Source: Codonopsis lanceolata (taxonomy: Eukaryota > Streptophyta > Magnoliopsida > Asterales > Campanulaceae). From it: a stretch of DNA of 64,000 bases. The notes under the pieces were generated by a model. It searched no databases. It was not told the origin of the DNA and saw only the letters and a program-made list of their open reading frames with translations. The translations under genes were made by a program, and so were the position numbers. Positions 19,945 to 29,495 of the stretch are shown here, piece by piece; the first letter of the stretch is position 1, and the number at the start of each line of letters is the position of its first letter. The stretch lies in contig CM028380.1 of the NCBI GenBank assembly GCA_013146195.2, positions 80,282,571 through 80,346,570 of the forward strand, in the 5' to 3' direction.

Positions 19945-22125
19945 GTCCTGCAAAATGATGTGAAATCCATCATGATGCCAGGGCTTGGCATCAGAGTTTT
20001 TGAATTCATTTTGGTCCTCCAAAATACTGTCAAATGCATCCTGATGCCAGCCCTTGGCATCAGAGTTTTTAGATTGATTTGGTACTTCATAATATCTTGT
20101 GCATGCATCGATGCCGGGGCTTGGCATCAGAGTTTCTGGATTGATTTTGGTCCTCCAAAATACTGTCAAATTCATCGTGATGCCAGGGCTTGGCATCAGA
20201 GTTTCTGGATTGATTTTGGTCCTCCAAAATACTGTCAAATTCATCCTGATGCCAGGGCTTGGCATCAGAGTTTTTGGATTGATTTTGGTCCTGCATAATG
20301 CTTTCAAATGCATCCTGATGCCAAGGCTTGGCATCAGAGTTTTTGGATTGATTTTGGTCCTCCAAAATCCTGTCAAATGCATCGATGCCGTGGCTTGGAC
20401 ATCGAGACTTTCAGGATTAATTTGGTGCGCATAATATTGTCAAATGCATCCTGATGCCAGGGTTTGGCATCAGAGTTTCTGGATTGATTTTGGTCCTTCA
20501 TAATACTGTCAAATGCATCATGATGCCAAGGCTTGGCATCGGCCTTTTCGATTAATTTGGTCTTCAAAAATCTTGTCAAATGCATCATCGATGCCGAGGC
20601 TTGGCATCGACTTTCTCGATTAATTTGGTTGCATAATATTGTCAAATGCATCCCGATGCCGGGGTTTGGCATCGAGTTTTTGATTGATTTTGGTCCTTCA
20701 TAATCTTTCAAATGCATCGATGCCAAGCCAAGGCTTGGCATCGAGACTTTTCGATTAATTTGGTCTTCCAAAATATTGTCAAATGCATCCCGATGCCGCG
20801 AGGCTTGACATCGACTTTCGGATTAATTTGGCGCATAATCTTTCAAATGCATCCCGATGCCGAGCTTGGCATCGAGTTTATGGATTGATTTTGGTCCATC
20901 ATAATCTTTGTCAAATGCATCGATGCCGAGGCTTGGCATCGACTTTACGATTGATTTGGTCCTCCAAAATACTGTCAAATGCATCCTGATGCCAGGGATT
21001 GACATCAGAGTTTCTGGATTTATTTGGTCCTCCAAAATACTGTCAAATGCATCCTGATGCCAGCACTTGGCATCAGAGTTTTTAGATTGATTTGGTACTT
21101 CATAATACTGTCAAATGCATCCTGATGCCAGGGCTTGACATCAGAGTTTCTGGATTGATTTTGGTCCTCCAAAATCTTTCAAATGCATCGATGCCGAGGC
21201 TTGGCATCGAGTTTGATTGATTTCGGTCCTCCAAAATCTTGTCAAATTCATCGATGCCGAGGCTTGGCATCGAGTTTCGATTGATTTTGGTCCCGCATAA
21301 TGCGATCAAATGCATCGATGCCGCACTCGGCATCGAGTTTACAGATTGATTTTGGTCTGCATAATCTTTGTCAAATGCATCCTGATGCCAGCACTTGGCA
21401 TCAGAGTTTCTGGATTGATTTGGTCCTCCATAATGCTGCCAAATGCATCCTGATGCCAGCACTTGGCATCAGAGTTTCTGGATTAATTTGATCCTGCATA
21501 ATACTGTCAAGTGTCAAATGCATCCTGATGCCAGCACTTGGCATCAGAGTTTCTGGATTGATTTTGGTCCTCCAAAATCCTGTCAAATGCAACCTGATGC
21601 CAGGGATTGGCATCGAACTTTCGATTGATTTTGGTGCTCCAAAATCAAATGCAACTGATGCCGAGGATTGGCATCGAGTTTTGGAATAATTTTGGTGCTC
21701 CAAAATCCTGTCAAATGCAACCTGATGCCAGGGATTGGCATCAGACTTTCTGGATTGATTTTGGTGCTCCAAAATCAAGTCAAATGCAACCTGATGCCAG
21801 TGGTTGGCATCAGAGTTTCTGGAATAATTTTGGTGCTCCAAAATCCTGTCAAATACAACCTGATGCCAGGGATTGGCATCAGACTTTCTGGATTGATTTT
21901 GGTGCTCCAAAATCCTGTCAAATGCAACCTGATGCCAGGGATTGGCATCAGACTTTCTGGATTGATTTTGGTGCTCCAAAATCAAGTCAAATGCAACCTG
22001 ATGCCAGAGATTGGCATCAGACTTTCTGGAATAATTTTGGTCCTCCAAAATCAAGTTAAATGCAACCTGATGCCAGCACTTTGGCATCAGAGTTTCTGGA
22101 TTAATTTGGTCCTCCAAAATGCCGG
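19945..22125. repeat. Array of about 32 hairpin-bearing repeats, 60-75 bp each
   Basis: Each unit has an imperfect palindrome GATGCC-(5-12 nt)-GGCATC, then a TTTCTGGATTGATTTTGGTC-type linker and AAAATnCTGTCAAATGCATC. Counting GATGCC starts from 19974 to 22069 gives about 32 units, mostly 64-71 bp apart. Two subtypes exist: CTGATGCC...GGCATCAG and CGATGCC...GGCATCG. Many units are 69 bp or close to it, which leaves long open frames on both strands. Those frames shift wherever unit length changes and are treated as non-coding. Confidence 0.9.
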
Positions 22126-22253
22126 ATCAGTTTTGTCTTCATTAATGACATTTTTGTCATTTGTCAAGCAATTTGTAGTTACATGAAATGTCCAAAAAAT
22201 TGATGGTTCTATATGAAAACATGTTTTCAAAATTGTACCCACTTGAAATTCCC
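22126..22253. repeat. L-end module of element A
   Basis: About 128 bp is shared, in inverted orientation, with 37468-37600 and 59492-59625. Common words are TTCATTAATG.CATTTTTGTC, ATTTGTAGTT.CATGAAA and TGAAAACATGTTTTCA. It ends at the inverted terminus next to the 11-bp duplication. Confidence 0.75.
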
Positions 22254-22283
22254 CCATTAATAAATTAATACAGCGGCAATGGC

Positions 22284-22330
22284 TTACGATTACGGATTAC
22301 GGATTACGGATTACGGATTACGGATTACGA
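22284..22330. repeat. Heptamer microsatellite (GATTACG)n
   Basis: About six heptamers of GATTACG in a row, 20 bases outside the right target-site duplication of element A. It is not the plant telomere repeat (TTTAGGG). Confidence 0.8.
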
Positions 22331-22594
22331 CATATTTGTGGCTTGGGGTTGTAGCTGCCGTCACCGTCACCATGAGCAAGTCAGCAACATAACATATGTC
22401 AATTACCGAATTTCATATACAATTCCATGTGCTTGGCCCTGGTAATGGTACGTTTTTCTTATTTTTTAAATAATTTTCTTGAAGTATTATGTGTTTCTAT
22501 GCCCTATTTTACTATATAATATTTGACCAGTATTATAAGGTATATATAGAATATTTTTGTTTGTTTACCGTTTGATATTCAATCATTCATAAAA
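22331..22594. other. Short spacer
   Basis: No gene or repeat structure is recognised in this stretch. Confidence 0.4.
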
Positions 22595-22597
22595 AAA

Positions 22598-23850
22598 CTA
22601 GTTTTACACCCGTGCGTTAAACGCACGTGCATATATTTATTTTAATTAAATTATACTCAAATAAAATGAAGATTGTAAACAAAATTAAAAAATTAAAAAA
22701 AAAACATAATGAAAGAAACAAATTATATTGGTATAATTTGTCTGATAATTAAAACCTAAAACCCGTTAACCCACCCAGCCCTGTTAGAAAATTACTTGGC
22801 TTAACCCGACCCATTTTTTTGGGTCGAAACATGTTATCCATTTCAACCCAAAAAAATATCGGGTCGAGCCTGTTACCCATATTTTTACTGTGTAAGTGTA
22901 GGTTTCTTGGCGGAAAATATGGTTTAAAACTGGTCGACCTGTTACTCATTCTGACCCGTTTTATTTTGGATTATAATGGGACACGATCAGTTTCGACCCA
23001 ACCCACCCATTTAATCATTATTTTTATAATTGTTTAAGCCGGTATAATTGATATCATTTAATTCATTATTTTTATAATTGATTTATTAAATATTTTAAGT
23101 CATTTTCTCGTTTATAATTTTCTAGAGTTTAATAATTTTGATATCAATTTTTATTAAAATTTAGGATCTTAAGTAGTTTAAATAGTAATTCGGATTTGTA
23201 TACTATTCTCATATAACATATATTTTGATTTATTAAATATTTATAACTTGTGGTTGTTATCGACCATTATGATTTAATCATATACATTCAAATGGTTTAC
23301 CGATAAGTTATAATTAATTGTGGTTATTTGCAAAAATAAATTTTGTTTTGATATTATAATTTCGGATACGATGAAAGAGACAAAAAAGTTTCAAATACAA
23401 ACAAATCATATATGAAGATTTACATAGCAAACTTTTTTTATAATTAATTATAGTTATATTTTATTTTGTAATAACATGTATTCAATGAACATTATTTTTA
23501 TAGCACATTTGTTCTTATTACAATATTATTTGCTAATTTTAATTAATCAGTAAATTAAGTATGCACCAAAAGAAATTTATATTTACAGATTTTTAATGTG
23601 TGACTACTCCTATTAAATACTACTACATAGAAACTTGATATTTTCTACCACATGTAGATATTTACACATTTTCAATACATCTTGAGAGTTGTGTAATCAA
23701 TTAATCATATTTTTGTTCCCAATGCATGCTAACTACTATATAATAATACTCAAAGATGACTTTTCATTTTTAGCAAGTGCATTTTGGCGGGAACTTACCT
23801 CTTTTAGACTACCTAGCTTTTATATATATATAGATATAGATTGGTTTCAT
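22598..23850. repeat. Unclassified dispersed element with ACACCCGTGCGTT terminus
   Basis: The left end reads ACTAGTTTTACACCCGTGCG followed by a palindromic TTAAACGCAC. This terminus is common among unclassified non-autonomous plant elements. The region around 22755-23005 is rich in GACCC/GGGTC words in both orientations. The right end is placed near CCTAGCTTTTATATATATAT (about 23810-23845), but this is uncertain. No coding sequence was found. Confidence 0.4.
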
Positions 23851-24136
23851 CCATATCAATATTATATTTATCAATATCATATATTTCTTTTCCCTTTTGT
23901 TCATTGATTCATTACGTACTGTATACTATTATTATTTATTCATTCATAATTTTAATCTCTAATTCTCGTGGCTATTAACAAAACAAGGTTTTAACTATTG
24001 ATTATTCTCGATTTCAAGGAATTAGATTCTTTTTGGTAATTTTTTATATTTATTTGTGTATATCTAACAAATTAAATTAAAAAAATACACGAAACTCTAA
24101 TTTGGATTAATATTTGTTTGATTGTGTTTGGAGTTC
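23851..24136. other. AT-rich spacer
   Basis: Nothing recognisable apart from A/T-rich sequence and the left target duplication of the following SINE. Confidence 0.4.
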
Positions 24137-24151
24137 ACATACAATTTTATG

Positions 24152-24264
24152 ACCCTAAGAGGTGGCCTAGTGATAAACTCGAGGCTTTACAAAATATGAG
24201 GTCTCAGATTTGATCTCTTCCGATGCATCCTGGGAAAAATCTACAAAAAAAATTAAATAAAAAA
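24152..24264 (+). mobile_element. Short tRNA-derived SINE, copy 2
   Basis: It has the same head as the 5825 copy (CCCTAAG.GGTGGCC.AGTG), with a degraded B box (GATTTGATCTC) and an A-rich tail. The target-site duplication ACATACAATTTTATG is perfect over 15 bp, at 24137-24151 and 24265-24279. Confidence 0.85.
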
Positions 24265-24279
24265 ACATACAATTTTATG

Positions 24280-24837
24280 GACTAAGTTTAACCGAGAGTT
24301 GAACGAAAATTTTGAAGAATTGGGCCCTTGTTTTTTTTTTTTTTTAGAACCTAGTGTTGGAAATACGGTGTACATGGCCTCTTTGATGGGGTCTCATTTT
24401 TTTTAGACCAATATCATTTAGACCAAAGTGAGAATTGAGAGTTGTAGCGTGCATGTAAATAGACAACTTTTATGTTTGGATCGACATCGTATGGTGTATA
24501 GAATCCATCGTTGAAAGTATTGAAAAGAGGCGTTTTAATTTTTTTGTAAAACATTGGCTCAAGGGCTTAATTGGGTTTTGGACAGATTACTTAAGTGCCT
24601 AAGTTCAACCTAATCTGATGTAAGTAATCACTACCGTAAATTTGATTTTTTTCATGTGCGGCTACAAAGGAGTAATCGCTGCCATAATTACTGTAATCAT
24701 TGTCGTAATTACTGTAATCAATGTTGTAATTGTTGTGATTATCATTCACTGTTATTACCGTAATTACTCTAGGAAACACACATATAGAAATTGGTTCCTT
24801 CTTTACAGTAGAGGATGCGACGCAGACAAATATATAG

Positions 24838-24883
<46 letters not shown>

Positions 24884-25205
24884 GGTACTGACTGATTTCC
24901 TAAGAAAAAAAAACTTGCATTTCTTCTACGACGTTGCTGCTTGTGCTTGGTTCACACGGATACCTTATATTGATCTCCCTTTGATTTCTCCGGCAACTGA
25001 AGCGTTATCAAAGAAGACTAGAAGAGTGGTGCTAAAGTTCTAGTCTTGAAGGTGTCTTATCCTGGAAGGTTGACAGCCAACTCAACTGTTGCACAAGTAA
25101 GTACGAGGGCTACTCTCCTTCAAGCCAGTTCGTGTTTCTCGGATGATTCACCACAACCGATAAGTTCTTTCAATCCTATTTTTGTTTTTCCTGTTCATTA
25201 TATAT
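24280..25205. other. Non-coding spacer with (CT)n microsatellite
   Basis: From 24620 to 24770 GTAATTACTGTAATCA-like words repeat irregularly. A (CT)n tract covers about 24842-24880. Short open frames show no similarity to known proteins. Confidence 0.45.
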
Positions 25206-25464
25206 CCCCTATCCTGGTATCCCATAAACAAGGGATAACTTGATGCGGGAAACCCAAAGCTCCCATGTTTGATCAAAAATCTACTAAAGGCAACCGAGGC
25301 GCATTCTAACGCGCTATCTTAGATAGCACTCCTCTCGCATTTTTGATTTTGTCTTCCCCTAAAAAATGGAGGGTGGAACGAGAGCAGTGGATGTCCCGCA
25401 TCCGCACGTACGCTCACCCCTATCCAAGGGCGCGGGCGCGCGGGCGCAGTCTCGGGAACCCACA
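25206..25464 (+). mobile_element. Fragment of Tat/Ogre-like LTR (3' part)
   Basis: It matches the last 250 bases of the LTR at 10703-12489, including the AAACAAGGGATAAC palindrome, GCATCCGCACG and the end GGGAACCCACA. The sequence just after it (GTGGATGACCC) only weakly recalls the primer-binding site. It abuts the truncated copia element that follows. Confidence 0.65.
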
Positions 25465-25619
25465 GCGTGGATGACCCATTGGTTCGAAGGATAAAAATCC
25501 TCGAAAAAAAAAGGTGATTGAAAATCCCCAATGACATGAAAATGTTTCAGAAGAATCACACGATCGTGAAATTGTTTCAGAAAACACACGATCATGCAAG
25601 TCTGGTAAGCCCTACAGGC

Positions 25620-27390
25620 AACAATAACCATGAGATTTCCATTAATTACATGTGTAATGGAAAAATATGGAACCGAGATTAAATTGAGAATATTGATGAT
25701 ATATTCTCTTATTCGGTATCACAAGAAATTAATGACGGGATTGATGATCCCGAATCAAAATTTATATCTGAATGTCAACAGAGGCAAGACAGAATCAAAT
25801 GGATAGATGTCATGAAGGCTAAATTAAATTCGTTGAATAAACGACAAATATTTAGATCTATCGTTATCACACCTGAAGCTGTGAAATCTATTGGATACAG
25901 ATGAATTTTTGTTCAAAAGCGAAATGAGAAAAATGAGATTGTGAGATACAAAGCTCGTTTTGTTGCACAAGGTTTTTCCCAAAGGCTTGAGATTGATTAT
26001 GAAGAAACGTGTTCTCATGTAATGGATGCTATTACATTCAGATACATAATCAGCTTATCGGTTTCGAAAAATCTAGATATGCATCTCATGGATGTTGTAA
26101 CGACTGATTTAAATGGGTCATTAGATGCCGATATTTATATGAGAATTCCTGATGGAATCAAGGTGCCTGAAGCACTGAGTTTAAAGCCCAAAGAATTATG
26201 TGCAGTTAAACTACAATGATCACTGTATGGATTAAAGCAATCCGGACGCATGTGGTATAATTGCTTAAGTGAGCATTTGTTGAAAGACGGATATGTGAAT
26301 GATCAATTATGTTCATGTGTCTTTCTAAAGAATACGACAATTGGATTTGCAATTATTACTGTCTATGTAGATGATCTGAATATCATTGGAACTCCCAAGG
26401 AAATCCAAGAAGCAGTTGATTACATAAAGGGAAAAATTTGAAATGAATGATCTTAGACAGACCAAATACTGTCTTGGTTTGCAAATAGAACACTTACATA
26501 GTGAAAAATTTGTACACTAATCAAATTACACAAAAAAGTTTTGAAGCGCTTTTATATGGATAATGCAAACCCTCTCACTAGCCCCATGGTTAATAGAATA
26601 ATAGATCACTGAATGTTGAAAAAGATCCATTCTGTCCTTCTGAAGAGAATGAAGAGATACTTGGTCCTAAAGTAACATACTTAAGTGCTATTGGAACCCT
26701 TATGTACCTTGCTAATTGTACTAGACCGGATATAACATTTGCTACAAATCTATTGGCAAGATATAGTTCATCTCCATCACGGAGACACTAGAATGGTATC
26801 AAGCACATATTTCGTTATCTTCAAGGGATGATTGATTTGAGATTATTTTATCCCAGAAAATCAAAGGATGAAATAGTTGGTTTTGCAGATGCGGGTTATT
26901 TGTCTGATCCTCATAAGCCAGATCGCAGACTGGCTATGTCTTCACGATGGGTGGTGCCGCAATTTGCTGGCGAACAACACTAATTGTTATATTGTCAAAT
27001 CATATTGAGATGATCGCATTTCACGAAGTCAGTCGAGAGTGTGTATATCTATGACTTATCATATTCAAAATGTCAGTAGACTACCTGTTAACAAAGACCC
27101 GATAGTATTATTTGAAGACAATGCTGCATGTGTCGCCCAAAGTAAAGAGGGATACATCAAAGGTGACAGGTCCAAACATATCCCCCCGAAGCTCTTTTTA
27201 TACACTCAAGAATTTGAAAAAAAGAAATAGGTCAACATACAATATGATCGATCAAGTGATAATGCTGTAGATTTATTCACGAAGGCACTTCCCACTAAAA
27301 CCTTCAGAAACATGTTCACAATATTGGGATGCGAAATCTACGAGATTTACAAATGTGATTTCTCTTGACCATTGTCAGTTCAAGGGGGAG
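25620..27390 (+). pseudogene. Decayed Ty1/copia reverse transcriptase and RNase H
   Basis: Stop- and frameshift-broken frames read, in order, the RT entry (RYKARFVAQGFSQRLEIDYE), SLYGLKQSGRMWYNCLSEHL, the catalytic YVDDLNIIG, then RPDITFATNLLARYSSSPS, RYLQGMIDLRL, RNase H pieces and DLFTKALPTKTFRNM. These are the palm, thumb and RNase H parts of a copia polyprotein, which copies element RNA into DNA in virus-like particles. Gag, protease and integrase are missing, and the left edge is the gypsy LTR scrap ending at 25464. A polypurine tract (TTCAAGGGGGAG) lies at about 27379. The first stop lies at 25902-25904, in place of a Trp codon in the usual YRWIF segment. Confidence 0.85.
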
Positions 27391-27606
27391 CCTATATGGT
27401 TGTACTCTTTTTCCCTTTATCATGTTTTTTGTCCCACTAGGTTTTCCATAAAAAAGTTTTTAACGAGACAACCCATGCACATGATTCAGATTTAAGTTGT
27501 GTGTTCTTTTTCTTATGTTCGATTTTTTCCCTGTCGGGTTCTTTGACTTAAAGGTTTTTAACGAAACACACTTATTCAACTTATAATGCTATGTTTAAGG
27601 GGGAAT

Positions 27607-28442
27607 GTTATGAAAAGTCATGGTGAACAGTATTATGAACATTAGCCTATGGACTGATGAAGGAAAAGAGGTGCCAAACATTAAAGTTTGGCACAACTGT
27701 ATGTGAGCCAAGGTTCTAAAAATCGTTAGGCGGGCGCTAGACGCCAGACCAGCGCTTAGCGCCTAGAGCACCTAGGCGGGGTCGAGAAATAAGACATAAT
27801 ATCTGATTTTTAATATATTTTTTATTATAACCTAATTATTAAACATAATTTTTTAATTATACTAATACTAAATATCACCTAATAATTTAAAAGTAATAAT
27901 TATAATATGATGTTAAATTTTAAAGGTAAAACTAGAAATTTAATATCATCCACGGTTCAAAATATTACAAAAATAGTCAACAGTTCAATTATCCATAGGT
28001 TCGTTGACAATTACAAATTTACAAAAATAATTTAATTATTTTAAATTGATATTTATTATTATTATTATTTTAAAAACCCAAAATGACATTATTTATGGTC
28101 AAAATTTTTTAAAAAACTAAAAAAATAGGAAAAATCAGCAGTTGGCCGCCTAGCCCGCCTAGAGCGCCTAGTCGGGCGCCTAGAGCGCCTAGGCGGCGCC
28201 TAGCCCGCATAGCCGATTTTTTGCCGATTTGCCAAATTTCTAGGCGTCGGGGTGACGCCTAGCGCCTAGCGCCTAGGCGCCCGCCCAGGCCGATTTTTAG
28301 AACAATGATGTGAGCTGCTCAACTATAAATACCGAGCAATCTGATGTTATTTGGACACCGATCCTTCAGCTCTGAATAAAGCTCACCTTCTCTCTCTTTC
28401 TTTAATGCATTTTTGTCCTCAGTTTATGGTTACTTTATAACA
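27607..28442 (+). mobile_element. 3' LTR of the copia remnant, split by a hAT MITE
   Basis: After the purine tract TTTAAGGGGGAA the LTR starts TGTTATGAAAAG and ends TTTATAACA. It carries a TATA box (CTATAAATACC) at about 28323 and a polyadenylation-like GAATAAAG at about 28373. Without the inserted MITE and its duplicated target it is only about 230 bp. No 5' LTR is found, in agreement with the 5' truncation. Confidence 0.7.
27709..28307. mobile_element. hAT-type MITE rich in GGCGCCTAG words
   Basis: The ends are CAAGGTTCTAAAAATCG and, in complement, CATTGTTCTAAAAATCG. A perfect 8-bp duplication ATGTGAGC flanks it at 27701-27708 and 28308-28315. The terminal parts are GC-rich with many GCGCCTAGGCG words in both orientations, while the middle is AT-rich. 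At 599 bp with no transposase it is non-autonomous, and it is younger than the LTR it splits. Confidence 0.85.
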
Positions 28443-28930
28443 CTGTATCCTTTTTATTTATTCCCTGTCTATTCCACGAAGAGTATGTTTTACTTTTTTG
28501 GTTAAGTAGATTAAAACTTTCCTGAAATTAATGGCATGTTATTTGTATTTTCAAAATTATAAATATTTCTTGTCTTTTTGATATAAGTTTTAAAATTTAA
28601 AATTTTACTACCTAAAACAAAAAATAAATGTATAGTAACTATATTTATAAATCATACTCAACAAAACAAATATTTCATGATTTGTACCAACTACCAAGAA
28701 TGTTTCTCGTTCTTTCTCTATAACATAGTATTATTCTTTTGTAGATTATTGAGATATATATGAATTTCACCTGAGTTTTAATTTAACCATTAAAAAAAAC
28801 AAAGGTGCTATTCGGATAGATGTGTGATGATTTTTTTTTTTTGTGATTTGATAGAATAAAAGAAAGATAAAGAGAAAAAATAGTAGTAAAAGAAAGAAAA
28901 AGTAAAAAACCTATAAAACATATAAAAACA

Positions 28931-28961
<31 letters not shown>

Positions 28962-29360
28962 TACATTTTTTAACATGAAGTATTTTAGTCGAATAGAGGG
29001 AGTACGTTGTAAATGACCTCTCTCTTTCTCTTAAATACTTTTATATCACGAACTCATAAAATGAAAAAAAAAAGAAGCTTAAAAAATGAAAAAAATAAAA
29101 GGTATACAAAGAACCATGGATCTTTCAGATTAACTATGGGCCAACCCATGAGCCATTTATGGACTTGATTTAATCAGGTCTGTATTTAGCCCACAGTATT
29201 GAAAGAATATTCTTCATTTTGCACCTTACAATAATACCCGTATTTTACCAATAATATAAATAATACCCATATTTACCAAAAAAGAAAACAAAAAACCCAT
29301 AAAAGCGTAGAGAATCCGCTTGCAAATTGACAGACAACCCCATCCACTGTCACCGCCACT
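28443..29360. other. Spacer upstream of the stress-protein gene
   Basis: AT-rich with a (TA)n run at about 28934-28962, followed by a TCGAATAGAGGGAGTAC stretch that resembles a Stowaway terminus. The promoter of the gene at 29496 should lie in the last few hundred bases. No TATA box is convincing. Confidence 0.4.
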
Positions 29361-29495
29361 ACCTAAAATCACTCATTCCCCTCTCTTTCTGTTGAAAAAA
29401 GAAAACCACTTGAAAAACTCAGCTCTTAAGTAAAAGTCAGTCCCGCCAGTCAACGATCGGACGTTTCTCGATACACCAAACCCTAATTTCACGCA

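Larger units (their letters stand above)
17824..22253. mobile_element. Composite Mutator-type element with captured genes and hairpin array (element A)
   Basis: The ends are related inverted repeats: GGAATAATTACAAGCCGGTA on the left and, in complement, GGGAATTTCAAGTGGGTACA on the right. Both run into AAAACATGTTTTCA. An 11-bp duplication, CCATTAATAAA, flanks the element at 17813-17823 and 22254-22264; 9-11 bp duplications are characteristic of the Mutator superfamily. Inside are, in order, an ATL-type fragment, a farnesyl diphosphate synthase fragment, an LTR-like stretch, a Ulp1 protease fragment and an array of about 32 hairpin-bearing repeats. No transposase is present, so it is non-autonomous. 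Relatives with the same end modules lie at 37468-38948 and 59492-60689. Confidence 0.75.

Noticed and set aside
19974..22090. A CRISPR-like array of palindromic repeats
   Set aside because: The repeats and the spaces between them are both conserved between units, spacers are not unique, and the setting is a plant nuclear transposon.
19885..22117. Long open frames on both strands through the hairpin array, predicting proteins of 23-residue repeats
   Set aside because: The unit length is close to a multiple of three, which keeps several frames open by chance. Frames shift at units of different length, both strands are equally open, and no start context or known domain is present.
22284..22330. 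Interstitial telomere repeat
   Set aside because: The heptamer is GATTACG, not the plant telomere unit TTTAGGG.
24591..25043. Short frames of Val/Ile- or Asn/Tyr-rich peptides around 24600-24780
   Set aside because: They come from low-complexity GTAATTACTGTAATCA-like repeats and a (CT)n tract. No protein family is recognisable.
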